NCBI GenBank assembly: GCA_046729975.1
Contig: JBKPHS010000174.1
Location: 1 to 37,907, forward strand
From: JBKPHS01 sp046729975
Lineage (GTDB): Bacteria; Actinomycetota; Thermoleophilia; Solirubrobacterales; Thermoleophilaceae
Direction of reading: 5' to 3'
Length of the DNA: 37,907 bases
The translations under genes and the position numbers were made by a program. The first letter of the stretch is position 1; each line of letters opens with the position of its first letter. Positions 1 through 7,034 of the stretch are shown here, piece by piece. The notes below the pieces were generated by a model that made no database searches, was not told where the DNA came from, and worked only from the letters and a program-made list of their open reading frames with translations.

Positions 1-261
1 CTCATGGCCCCGTTCCAGGAGCCGCACCGTGGGCTCGACGCGATCCGCGCCCTTTGGGACGCCGAGCGCGAAGGGCCCGACGAGGAGTTCGAGATGGACA
101 GCGAGATCGTCGCGGTGGACGGCGACGTCGGCGTCGTTCGGGTGGAGGTGCGCTACGGGCGGCCCCAGCGGGCCCACTTCCGCGACCTCTGGATCGTGCG
201 TTTCGACGACGCCGGGCGCTGCGTCGAGTTCGAGGAGTGGCCATTCGCGGCCGCCGGCTAG
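1..261 (+). CDS. SnoaL-like / NTF2-fold protein, C-terminal part (5' truncated by window)
   Basis: The reading frame is open from the first base and ends at TAG 259-261; an internal ATG at 4 is probably not the start. The last 86 residues contain a segment GLDAIRALWDAERE followed by beta-strand-like stretches (VVAVRVEVRYG-type, then LWIVRFDDAGRCVEFEEWPF). This pattern is typical of the C-terminal half of small SnoaL-like (NTF2-fold) proteins, where an invading helix is followed by three or four antiparallel strands. Such proteins are about 120-150 residues long, so roughly one third is missing upstream. The family includes cyclases, isomerases and many proteins of unknown role, so no reaction is assigned. 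The gene converges on recG, with about 170 bp between them. Confidence 0.6.
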   Translation, partial: LMAPFQEPHRGLDAIRALWDAEREGPDEEFEMDSEIVAVDGDVGVVRVEVRYGRPQRAHFRDLWIVRFDDAGRCVEFEEWPFAAAG

Positions 262-430
262 CGGCGCTGTCCTGGCTAGGGCACCTATAGGGGGCACAGG
301 GCAGGACGACGCCGCTGGCAGCTACATACCGGGGCCCCGACTCCGTGGAACGCCATCGCGTGCAGGGTCCGTCACTGCTGCCGTTCGCCAGCGACGGCGA
401 GGAGACGCCGTGAGGATCAGTGGATCCAGG

Positions 431-2608
431 CTAAGCCGGTATCGGCGCAAGCTCCGAGCCGAAGCGCACCTCGGCGGCGTCACGCAGCAGAGCGTGCTCC
501 GGCAGCTCGAGCTTCGGGTCCTGCTGGAGCAGGGCGTCGGCGCGGTCGCGGGCGCGCTGGAGCAGCTCGGCGTCCTCCGGCAGGCGAGCCACCTTGAACT
601 GAGGCAGCCCGTGCTGCCGCGTGCCGAGCACCTCTCCCGCGCCGCGCAGCTCGAGGTCCACCTCAGCGAGGCGGAAGCCGTCGGATTCGGTCGCGATCGC
701 CTGGAGGCGCGGCAGCGACGGATCGCCAAACAGGATGCAAAGCGACTCGTGCTCGCCGCGCCCCACGCGGCCGCGCAGCTGGTGCAGCTGCGAGATGCCG
801 TAGCGCTCGGCGGCCTCGATCAGCATGACGCTCGCGTTCGGCACGTCGATGCCGACCTCGATCACGCTCGTCGCGACCAGCACGTCTGCCTCGCCGGACG
901 CAAACGCCTGCATGGCCTCGGCCTTGCGGCGCGACGGCATCTGGCCGTGGATCAGCTCGACCCGGTGCGCCGCGAACTCCGTGCGGGCGAGACGCTCGGC
1001 CTCGGCGGTGGCGGCCTTCGCCTGGAGCGCGTCCGACTCCTCGACGAGCGGGCATACGACGAAGCACTGGCGCCCGCGCGCGATCTCCTCGCGGATGCGC
1101 GCGTAGGCGCGGGCCCGGGCGCGCGCACCGTCGACCACGTGGGTCTCGATCGGCTTGCGGCCTGCCGGCAGCTCGCGCAGAGCGGTCACGTCGAGGTCAC
1201 CGTAGGCGGTGAGCGCCAGCGTGCGCGGAATGGGCGTCGCCGTCAGGTGGAGCACGTGCGGCGCGCGCCCCTGCGGTGCCTTCGCGTCGAGCGCCGCGCG
1301 CTGGCGGACGCCGAAGCGGTGCTGCTCGTCGACGACGCACACCGCGAGGTCCCGGAACTCGACCGTGGGCTCGATCAGCGCATGGGTGCCGACGACGAGC
1401 CCGAGCTCCCCCGACGCGAGCCGTCCGACCACCTCGCGGCGGCGCGCCGCGGGCGTCGAGCCCGTGAGCAGCTCAATCGGCACGGCGCCCCCGAGCAGGG
1501 TGTCGAGGGTGGCCATGTGCTGCTCCGCCAGCGTCTCGGTGGGCGCCATCAGCGCCGCCTGGCGTCCGTTCTCCACCGCACGCAACATCGCGTGTAGCGC
1601 CACCACGGTCTTGCCGCTCCCAACCTCGCCCATCAGCAGTCGCTGCATCGGACGCTCCGACCGGAGCTCGACGTCGATCCGCTCGAACGCGGCACGCTGC
1701 TCGCGCGTGGGGTCGAACGGGAGTGTCGCGAGCCAGGGGTCCACCAGCTCGCCCGTCGCGTCGAGCCGCGGCGCGCGAAGCCCCTCGCGGCGGGCCCGCT
1801 TGCGCGCGGCAAGCGAGAGCTCGAGCAGGAACAGCTCCTCGAACGCGAGCCGGTGGCGCGCCGCAGGCTCGTCGGTCTCGTCCTCCGGGAAGTGCACCGC
1901 GTACAGGGCCGCCGGGCGCTCGGCGAGCCGCTCCGACACCCTCAGCGCCGAGGGCAGCGGCTCGACCGTGTCGTGGAAGCGGTCGCGGTTGGCCCAGACG
2001 AGCTTGCGGATCTGCTGGTGACCGAGTCCCTGTGCGGCCGGATAGACGGGAACGAGCCCGACACCCTGCGCGGCGTCGCCGGTGACCTCGTACTCCTTCA
2101 CGTGGAACTGATCGCGCGCCTTGCGCGTGCCGTAGAGCAACACCTGCGCGCCGGGCGTCAGCCTGTCGGCGACCCAGGGCTGGTTGAACCAGACCGCAAC
2201 CATCGGGCCCGACTCGTCGCCGACGCGGGCCTCGACGAGCTTGCGGCGACGGTCGCGCATCGGCCGCACCTTCACGCTCTTGACTGTGACGGAGACCGCG
2301 GCCTCCTCCTCCACGCGAACGCTTGCGGCCTCACGCACGTCGCCGCGGTCGGCATGCCGCCGGGGGAGGTGCTCGAGCAGATCGCCGACGGTCGCTATCC
2401 CGAGGGCGGCGGCGCCCTTGGCCCGAGCCCCGCGCAGCCCGAGCGGCGCGCTCAGGCGGCTCGGGGCGGGTAGCGAGCGGGGCCGGGCGGCGCGGGCGTC
2501 GTCGAGCGTCAGCTCCTCGGTACTGGCGAAGTGGCGCGGGATGTGGCCCGTGATAGTGCCTGGCGCGGACGTCGGCCGGCCTACTCGGCGGCGAGCAGCC
2601 ACCACCAC
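431..2608 (-). CDS. recG: ATP-dependent DNA helicase RecG
   Basis: RecG remodels stalled replication forks and Holliday junctions as a monomeric superfamily 2 helicase. The 725-residue frame shows an N-terminal helix-hairpin-like entry (LGIATVGDLLEHLPRRHADR, about 70-88), the OB-fold wedge region (about 95-180), Walker A GEVGSGKT (327-334), DEQH box (427-430), motif III TATPIPRT (456-463), motif VI RGRVGR (611-616) and the C-terminal GTRQHGLPQF segment characteristic of RecG. Length matches the family (about 690-730). The GTG start at 2608 overlaps the end of the upstream kinase gene by 28 bp. The first 45 or so residues are not family-like, and no better ATG or GTG is present before the conserved part, so a later CTG-type start is possible. 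It is the last gene of the rpmB-DhaL kinase-recG run, an order common in Gram-positive bacteria. Confidence 0.95.
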   Translation of the reverse strand: MVVAARRRVGRPTSAPGTITGHIPRHFASTEELTLDDARAARPRSLPAPSRLSAPLGLRGARAKGAAALGIATVGDLLEHLPRRHADRGDVREAASVRVEEEAAVSVTVKSVKVRPMRDRRRKLVEARVGDESGPMVAVWFNQPWVADRLTPGAQVLLYGTRKARDQFHVKEYEVTGDAAQGVGLVPVYPAAQGLGHQQIRKLVWANRDRFHDTVEPLPSALRVSERLAERPAALYAVHFPEDETDEPAARHRLAFEELFLLELSLAARKRARREGLRAPRLDATGELVDPWLATLPFDPTREQRAAFERIDVELRSERPMQRLLMGEVGSGKTVVALHAMLRAVENGRQAALMAPTETLAEQHMATLDTLLGGAVPIELLTGSTPAARRREVVGRLASGELGLVVGTHALIEPTVEFRDLAVCVVDEQHRFGVRQRAALDAKAPQGRAPHVLHLTATPIPRTLALTAYGDLDVTALRELPAGRKPIETHVVDGARARARAYARIREEIARGRQCFVVCPLVEESDALQAKAATAEAERLARTEFAAHRVELIHGQMPSRRKAEAMQAFASGEADVLVATSVIEVGIDVPNASVMLIEAAERYGISQLHQLRGRVGRGEHESLCILFGDPSLPRLQAIATESDGFRLAEVDLELRGAGEVLGTRQHGLPQFKVARLPEDAELLQRARDRADALLQQDPKLELPEHALLRDAAEVRFGSELAPIPA

Positions 2609-4221
2609 GTCGGCTGGCCGCCCTCGTGGTAGTCGAGCTCGAGCCCTTCCGGGAGCGCCGCGTCGACGCGGTCTCGGCCGAGCGGGGCGTCCGCTCCCGC
2701 AATGCAGGTGAGGACCTCGCAGCCCGCGGCGACACTTGCGACGGTCGCCGCGAGCGTCTCGTGCGGGTCGCCCCAGGCGACCAGATCCTCGCCCGAGTAG
2801 CCGATCGCGTCCCCGGCCCGGAAGCGTCCCTGGGAGTCGTCGCGCGCGGCGACGGCGACCCCTCCGGTACGGAGCAGCTCGGCCGCCTCCGCGACCGCCT
2901 TGGCGTTGTCCTCGGCCGGCCGCGACGACTGGAAGGCCAGCAGCGCCGCGAGTCCGGCCTGCTGCGCCCGGGTCGGCACGACCCAGGCCGGCTTCTCGGA
3001 CAGCTCGGCCGCGCGCTCGGCGGCCATGATCACGTTCGGGCTGTTGGGAAGCACGAGCACGCCGTCGGCCTCGACGGCATGGATCCCGGCCAGGAGCTCG
3101 TAGGTCGACGGGTTGAGCGTCGCGCCTCCTTCAACGACGTGCGCGCCGAGGTCCTCGTAGAGGCGCACCATCCCGTCGCCGCTCGCCACGGCCACGACAC
3201 CGCAGGCGTTGCGCTCCGCGCTGGCCCGCTCGAGCCGCGACACGCGCTCGGAGATCTGCTCGCGCATGTCCGCCACGTCGAGCCGTGAGACGTCGCCCTC
3301 GGGCTCGAACAGGGCGACCGCGCCCTCGGGCTCGTCCGTGTGGACGTGGACGCGAATCGTCTTCTCGTCGCCGACGACGAGCACGCAGTCCCCGAGCTCC
3401 TCGAGGAGCGGCACGAAGCGCCGGCCGTCCATGCCGTCGCCGGTCACGGCGAAGTTGGTGCAGTAGCGGTAGTCGCTCGACTCGTGCTGCGGCAGGTGAA
3501 GTCCGCGCGCCGGCGGCGGCTGGTGGTCGAGCTGCGCCGGTCCCTCGTCGCGCAGCGAGCCGATGACGCCCGCCATGATGATGGTCAGCCCGTAGGCGCC
3601 CGCGTCCACGACGCCCGCCTCCTTGAGGGCCGGGAGCTGGTCGCGTCCTCGCTCGACCGCGACCTTGCCGGCTTCGAGCGCGCGCTCGAGCACCGCGGCG
3701 AGGAGCTGGTCCTGCTCGGCGGAGTCGGCGCCCGGAGACAGCCGCGGCTTGTCGATGTGGGCGAGGTCGCGGGCTACCTGGTGCGCCATCGCGCGAACGG
3801 CGGTGAGCATCGTCCCCTCGGCGGGATCCCGGACCGACTGGTAGGCCGCGTCGGCGGCGCGCGCGAACGCGGCTGCCACGAGGCCTGGATCGACGCGCTC
3901 GCCAGGGCGCGAGACGAGCTCCTCGGCCGCGCCTCGCACGATCTGCGAGAGGATCACACCGCTGTTGCCGCGCGCGCCGAGCAGCGCCGCGCGCGCTACC
4001 GCGTGGACGATCTCGTCGCGTCCGATCTCGTCGATGTGAAGCCCGTTCATCCGGTCGAGCTCGTCGAGCACGGAACGCATGGTCATCGCCATGTTGTCGC
4101 CCGTGTCTCCGTCGGCCACCGGGAAGACGTTGAGGTCGTTGACCTCCGCGCGGCGGGCCTCCATCTCCGCGCACGCCGCCGCGACGGCGCTGCGAAAGCG
4201 AACGAGACTCGGATCGGGCAC
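2581..4221 (-). CDS. DhaL (DAK2) domain protein, FakA/YloV-like fatty acid kinase catalytic subunit
   Basis: The protein has 546 residues. The N-terminal DhaL domain carries the Mg-ATP signature NDLNVFPVADGDTGDNM (28-44), whose aspartates bind the metals, plus the ARGNSG loop. A middle segment and a C-terminal domain complete the FakA/YloV architecture, at the usual length of about 550. In Firmicutes FakA phosphorylates a fatty acid held by a DegV-family FakB protein; no degV-like gene is in this window, so the partner would be encoded elsewhere. The GTG start at 4221 is chosen because conserved sequence begins at once (SLVRFRSAVAAAC). It lies between rpmB and recG, the same neighbourhood as yloV. 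A 7-bp inverted repeat lies 10-34 bp upstream of the start. The family assignment is firm; the substrate is inferred. Confidence 0.88.
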   Translation of the reverse strand: MPDPSLVRFRSAVAAACAEMEARRAEVNDLNVFPVADGDTGDNMAMTMRSVLDELDRMNGLHIDEIGRDEIVHAVARAALLGARGNSGVILSQIVRGAAEELVSRPGERVDPGLVAAAFARAADAAYQSVRDPAEGTMLTAVRAMAHQVARDLAHIDKPRLSPGADSAEQDQLLAAVLERALEAGKVAVERGRDQLPALKEAGVVDAGAYGLTIIMAGVIGSLRDEGPAQLDHQPPPARGLHLPQHESSDYRYCTNFAVTGDGMDGRRFVPLLEELGDCVLVVGDEKTIRVHVHTDEPEGAVALFEPEGDVSRLDVADMREQISERVSRLERASAERNACGVVAVASGDGMVRLYEDLGAHVVEGGATLNPSTYELLAGIHAVEADGVLVLPNSPNVIMAAERAAELSEKPAWVVPTRAQQAGLAALLAFQSSRPAEDNAKAVAEAAELLRTGGVAVAARDDSQGRFRAGDAIGYSGEDLVAWGDPHETLAATVASVAAGCEVLTCIAGADAPLGRDRVDAALPEGLELDYHEGGQPTWWWLLAAE

Positions 4222-4230
4222 GGGGGTGTT

Positions 4231-4255
4231 TTACACCTAACGGGGTGGGGTGTAA
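4231..4255. promoter_or_regulatory. Inverted repeat upstream of the DhaL/FakA-like gene
   Basis: TTACACC (4231-4237) and GGTGTAA (4249-4255) form a perfect 7-bp dyad with an 11-bp spacer. Its half-site centres are 18 bp apart, consistent with a dimeric repressor on one DNA face. An overlapping hairpin GGTGT-TTT-ACACC (4225-4237) is adjacent to the GTG start at 4221. Either could regulate this gene. No regulator is identified and no family consensus is matched. Confidence 0.35.
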
Positions 4256-4413
4256 CCGTCGATGCGCCAGGAAGGTCCCCGGAAGCCGGCAGCTAGCCGG
4301 CCTCGGTTCGGCTGCTCGGACGGCCGGGAGCGGAAGCGAAGTCGCCTTCGACACGAGTGAGACGTTTGACACGCCTGGGCATGCCAAAAGTCTCAGTCGT
4401 TGAACTTCGCGCG

Positions 4414-4605
4414 CTAAACGGCCTTGACGACTTTGCCGGCCTTCAGGCAGCGCGTGCAGACGTACTCGCGGCGGGGAGCGCCGCCGACCATGATGCGGAC
4501 CTTCTGCAAGTTCGGCTCGAAGCGCCGCTTCGTCGCCACCATCGAGTGGCTGCGGCTATGCCCGAACGAGGGGCCCTTCTTGCACACGTGACAGACCTTC
4601 GGCAC
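4414..4605 (-). CDS. rpmB: 50S ribosomal protein L28 (bL28)
   Basis: This 63-residue basic protein begins MPKVCHVCKKGPSFGHSRSHS and contains KRRFEPNLQKVRI, both typical of bL28 in the large ribosomal subunit. Cys5, Cys8, Cys50 and Cys53 make this the zinc-binding C+ form, as opposed to the zinc-free paralogue expressed under zinc starvation. The GTG start at 4605 follows from the family N-terminus. There are 192 bp between its stop and the downstream kinase gene, so that gene may have its own promoter, and only 22 bp between it and the upstream MOSC gene. Confidence 0.97.
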   Translation of the reverse strand: MPKVCHVCKKGPSFGHSRSHSMVATKRRFEPNLQKVRIMVGGAPRREYVCTRCLKAGKVVKAV

Positions 4606-4627
4606 GGCGCGTGAGGGTAGCAGCGAG

Positions 4628-5080
4628 CTAGCTCTCTCGGACTTCGTCGCCCACCCGGAGGCGGCCGCCGCTCACGATGTCGGCGCGCAGGCCGCCACGG
4701 TGGACGAGACCCCGGAGCACCCCGGGCTGCGTGAGCTTCTCCAGGTGGCTGCAGGGCTCGCACAGTTCAACGCCCTCGCATTCGAGCGAGCCGACGCGGA
4801 AGCGCTTGCCGACGAGGTCGTTGAGCCCGATGCCGCGCGTCACCACGTTGCGCCTGCTCTCCCCCGGGCCGAGCTCGATGCCCGTGTCGCGGGCCAGCCC
4901 CTCGATCGCCTCGGCCTCAATCAGCGTGAGGTCGCGGCCGGCCTCCTGTCCCGTGTGGTCGCCGTAGTTGCGGTCGCCCCTAAGACCCCTGCCCGCGACG
5001 GCCTCGATCTCCCGGACTGGCTCGGTTGGCGCGCTGCCCTCGGGGGCGATCCAGATCCCCTCGACGCGACCCGCGCTCAC
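4628..5080 (-). CDS. MOSC domain protein
   Basis: This 150-residue stand-alone MOSC domain (the C-terminal domain of molybdenum cofactor sulfurases) has GRGLRGDRNY (30-39), the GESRRNVVTRG segment (73-83) and the CEPCSHLEKL stretch with Cys107 and Cys110, one of which matches the conserved MOSC cysteine thought to carry sulfur. Stand-alone MOSC proteins such as YiiM-like enzymes act in molybdoenzyme-dependent reductions or sulfur transfer; the exact role here is unknown. The GTG start at 5080 overlaps the MaoC-like stop by 4 bp (GTGA), implying translational coupling. A molybdoenzyme gene at 25244-27466 offers a possible but distant functional link. Confidence 0.88.
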   Translation of the reverse strand: MSAGRVEGIWIAPEGSAPTEPVREIEAVAGRGLRGDRNYGDHTGQEAGRDLTLIEAEAIEGLARDTGIELGPGESRRNVVTRGIGLNDLVGKRFRVGSLECEGVELCEPCSHLEKLTQPGVLRGLVHRGGLRADIVSGGRLRVGDEVRES

Positions 5081-5541
5081 GTGAGGACGCGGCCGACGCT
5101 GTCGGCCACGCAGACGGGCTTATCCTGCCCCTCCGCCTCGACGGTGCACCGTGTCACGACCTGGAACCAGCCGCCGCCGACGTCCTCGACATCGGTCAGC
5201 TGGAGCTTCATCCGCAGCCGCGACCCGACTGGCACCGGCGCGGGGAACCGGACCCTGTTCCAGCCGTAGTTGACGCCGAGCTTGAACCCGCTCGAGCGCA
5301 TCAGCTCCTTGCGGAAGCCGTCGATCATCGACAGCGTGAGGTTCCCGTGAGCGACAGTCGTGCCGAAAGGGCTCTCGGAGCGAGCCCGCTCCACGTCCAC
5401 GTGGATCCACTGGTCGTCGCCGGAGAGGCGCGCGAAGTCGTCGATGTCCTGCTGGGTCACCTCGCGCCAGCTGCCGGGCCCGACCTCCTTGCCGACGAGC
5501 TCGCGCAGCTCGTCGATGCCGTTGACGGTGACCTGGCTCAC
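5077..5541 (-). CDS. MaoC-like (R)-specific enoyl-CoA hydratase family protein
   Basis: This 154-residue single hot-dog domain has the hydratase-2 signature LSGDDQWIHVD (39-49), supplying the catalytic aspartate and His47, and the AHGNLTLSM turn (64-72). Single-domain proteins of this type are usually homodimeric (R)-specific enoyl-CoA hydratases or dehydratases linked to fatty acid or polyhydroxyalkanoate metabolism; the substrate here is not determined. The frame is open much further upstream, but that stretch lies over the threonine aldolase gene and has no family similarity. The GTG at 5539-5541, giving MSQVTVNGIDEL, is therefore the likely start, 11 bp after the aldolase stop. Confidence 0.88.
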   Translation of the reverse strand: MSQVTVNGIDELRELVGKEVGPGSWREVTQQDIDDFARLSGDDQWIHVDVERARSESPFGTTVAHGNLTLSMIDGFRKELMRSSGFKLGVNYGWNRVRFPAPVPVGSRLRMKLQLTDVEDVGGGWFQVVTRCTVEAEGQDKPVCVADSVGRVLT

Positions 5542-5552
5542 GGCGGAGCAGA

Positions 5553-6578
5553 CTACCGGCCGGACAGCGCGTCGCGGACCGCCGTGAGCGCACGCTCGAC
5601 ATCGGCGCGGTCCACGTCGAGATGGGTGACGCAGCGGATCCGGGTCGGCCCGAGCGGCGTGACCTCGATGCCCCGGTCCCGCAGGCTGCCGACGAGCGCC
5701 GGCGCGTCCTCGATCTCGAAGATCACGATGTTGGTCTCGACGCGCGCGGCATCGATCCGGATGCCGTCGATCTGCGCGAGGCCGTCGGCGAGAAAGCGCG
5801 CGTTCTCGTGATCCTCCGTGAGCCGCTCGACGTGGTGGTCCAGCGCGTACAGGCCCGCCGCGGCCACGATGCCAGCCTGTCGCAGCGCGCCGCCCCACAT
5901 CTGCTTGTAGCGCCAGGCCTCGTCGATCAGGTCCCTCGAGCCGGCGAGGCAGGCGCCGAACGGCGCACCGAGACCCTTGCTGAAGTCGATCCATGCGGTG
6001 TCGAAGCCGGAGGCGTAGTCCGCCGCGCCGATGCCCGATGCGACCACCGCGTTCATCAGCCGCGCGCCGTCCATGTGCGCGCGCAGGTCGCGACGGCGCG
6101 CGACGTCGAGCACGGAGCGGATCGTCTCGAGCGGCCAGACGCGCCCGCCGCCCATGTTGGTCGTCTGCTCCACGTTCACGAGCCGAGCGCGGGCGTGGTA
6201 GCGGTCGCCGAGCGGCGCGATCCTCTCCTCGAGCTGCTCGGCGGTGAAGATGCCGCCGTCCCCGTCGATCGCCTCGATCATCGCGCCGGAGACCGCAGCG
6301 GGGCCGCCGGCCTCGGCGATGATCGGGTGCGCGGTGCGATCGAGCAGCAGCGCGTCACCGCCCGGCCGTATGTGCAGCCGGATCGCGATCTCGTTGCACA
6401 TCGTCCCGGTCGGGAGGAACAGCGCGGCCTCGTGCCCGAGCAGGTCCGCGACGCGCTCCTGAAGAGCGTTGACCGTGGGGTCGGCGAAGCGCTGCTCGTC
6501 CCCAACCTCGGCCGAGGCGATGGCCTGGCGCATCCCCGGAGTCGGCCGCGTCTGAGTGTCGCTATAGAGGTTGACCAC
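5553..6578 (-). CDS. Low-specificity L-threonine aldolase / beta-eliminating lyase (PLP enzyme)
   Basis: This is a fold-type I PLP enzyme of 341 residues, the usual length for L-threonine aldolase, which splits L-threonine or L-allo-threonine into glycine and acetaldehyde. The opening MVNLYSDTQTRPTPGMRQAI matches the family start. HMDGARLMNA (168-177) holds the aspartate that contacts the pyridine nitrogen, and DFSKGLGAPFG (198-208) holds the Schiff-base Lys201. The GTG start at 6578 lies inside the last partial unit of a heptamer tandem array, and the whole region between the ribH stop and this start is array sequence. No conventional Shine-Dalgarno site is therefore present, and translation probably depends on coupling to ribH. 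Confidence 0.9.
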   Translation of the reverse strand: MVNLYSDTQTRPTPGMRQAIASAEVGDEQRFADPTVNALQERVADLLGHEAALFLPTGTMCNEIAIRLHIRPGGDALLLDRTAHPIIAEAGGPAAVSGAMIEAIDGDGGIFTAEQLEERIAPLGDRYHARARLVNVEQTTNMGGGRVWPLETIRSVLDVARRRDLRAHMDGARLMNAVVASGIGAADYASGFDTAWIDFSKGLGAPFGACLAGSRDLIDEAWRYKQMWGGALRQAGIVAAAGLYALDHHVERLTEDHENARFLADGLAQIDGIRIDAARVETNIVIFEIEDAPALVGSLRDRGIEVTPLGPTRIRCVTHLDVDRADVERALTAVRDALSGR

Positions 6579-6611
6579 TGGCTACTGGCTACTGGCTACT
6601 GGCTACTGGTT
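6577..6611. repeat. Heptamer array A: (ACTGGCT)5 at the ribH/aldolase junction
   Basis: Four perfect ACTGGCT units (6577-6604) are followed by one with a single change (6605-6611) and a partial unit. On the minus strand the unit reads AGCCAGT and its concatenation contains TAG. The ribH stop (6603-6605) lies inside the array, the aldolase GTG (6576-6578) touches its other edge, and the intergenic bases between them are entirely array. Confidence 0.97.
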
Positions 6612-7034
6612 ACGAAGCGCCCGCCGGAGCCGAGCCATCTCGATGACGGCGTGGGCCGCGTCCTCGCCCTGGTGGCGCTTGCCGCCGCCGGCTCGCGCGA
6701 GCGCCTGCTCCATCGTGTCCACTGTCAGGACCCCGAAGGCGCACGGCACGCCAGTGTCGAGCGACACGCGCGCGATCCCCCGCGCCGCCTCCTGGCAGAC
6801 GTAGCGATAGTGATCGGTCTCTCCGCGGATCACCGCGCCCACGCACGCGACACCCTCGTAACGGCCGGTCTCCGCGCAGTACTTGGCGGCGAGCGGGAGC
6901 TCGAACGCGCCCGGCACGGAGTGCACCTCCACCTCTCCCCCTGCCTCCTCGAACACGCGCGTCGCACCATCCACGAGCCGGTCCGCCAGGTCTTCGTAGA
7001 AGCGGGCGACCGCGATCGCCCAGGCTTCAGGCAC
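6603..7034 (-). CDS. ribH: 6,7-dimethyl-8-ribityllumazine synthase
   Basis: RibH condenses 5-amino-6-ribitylamino-uracil with dihydroxybutanone phosphate, the penultimate step of riboflavin synthesis, usually in a pentameric or icosahedral assembly. The 143-residue protein has PGAFELPLAA (41-50), GAVIRGETDHYRYV with the catalytic His75 (66-79), and GVLTVDTMEQALARAGG (101-117). The N-terminus is about 10 residues shorter than usual. The GTG start at 7034 overlaps the ribBA stop by 8 bp. The last codons (R-N-Q-stop) fall within heptamer array A, so the C-terminal tail is partly repeat-encoded. Confidence 0.96.
   Translation of the reverse strand: MPEAWAIAVARFYEDLADRLVDGATRVFEEAGGEVEVHSVPGAFELPLAAKYCAETGRYEGVACVGAVIRGETDHYRYVCQEAARGIARVSLDTGVPCAFGVLTVDTMEQALARAGGGKRHQGEDAAHAVIEMARLRRALRNQ

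Noticed and set aside
269..307. GTCCTG (269-274) / CAGGAC (302-307) inverted repeat as a terminator
   Set aside because: The stem has only 6 bp and a 27-nt loop, with no U-tract, so it is weak and could be chance.
29..1597. Long plus-strand open frame of about 520 codons
   Set aside because: It is the antisense shadow of recG; it has no family signature and consists of biased codons. The same applies to many long frames opposite ribBA, the debranching-type gene, the UDP-galactopyranose-mutase-like gene, priA and the molybdoenzyme.
4366..4371. Perfect TTGACA -35 box on the plus strand
   Set aside because: No -10 hexamer lies at the right spacing and the genes around it are on the minus strand.
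5542..5994. N-terminal extension of the MaoC-like protein
   Set aside because: The frame is open, but it lies over the aldolase gene and lacks family similarity; the GTG at 5541 fits the family.
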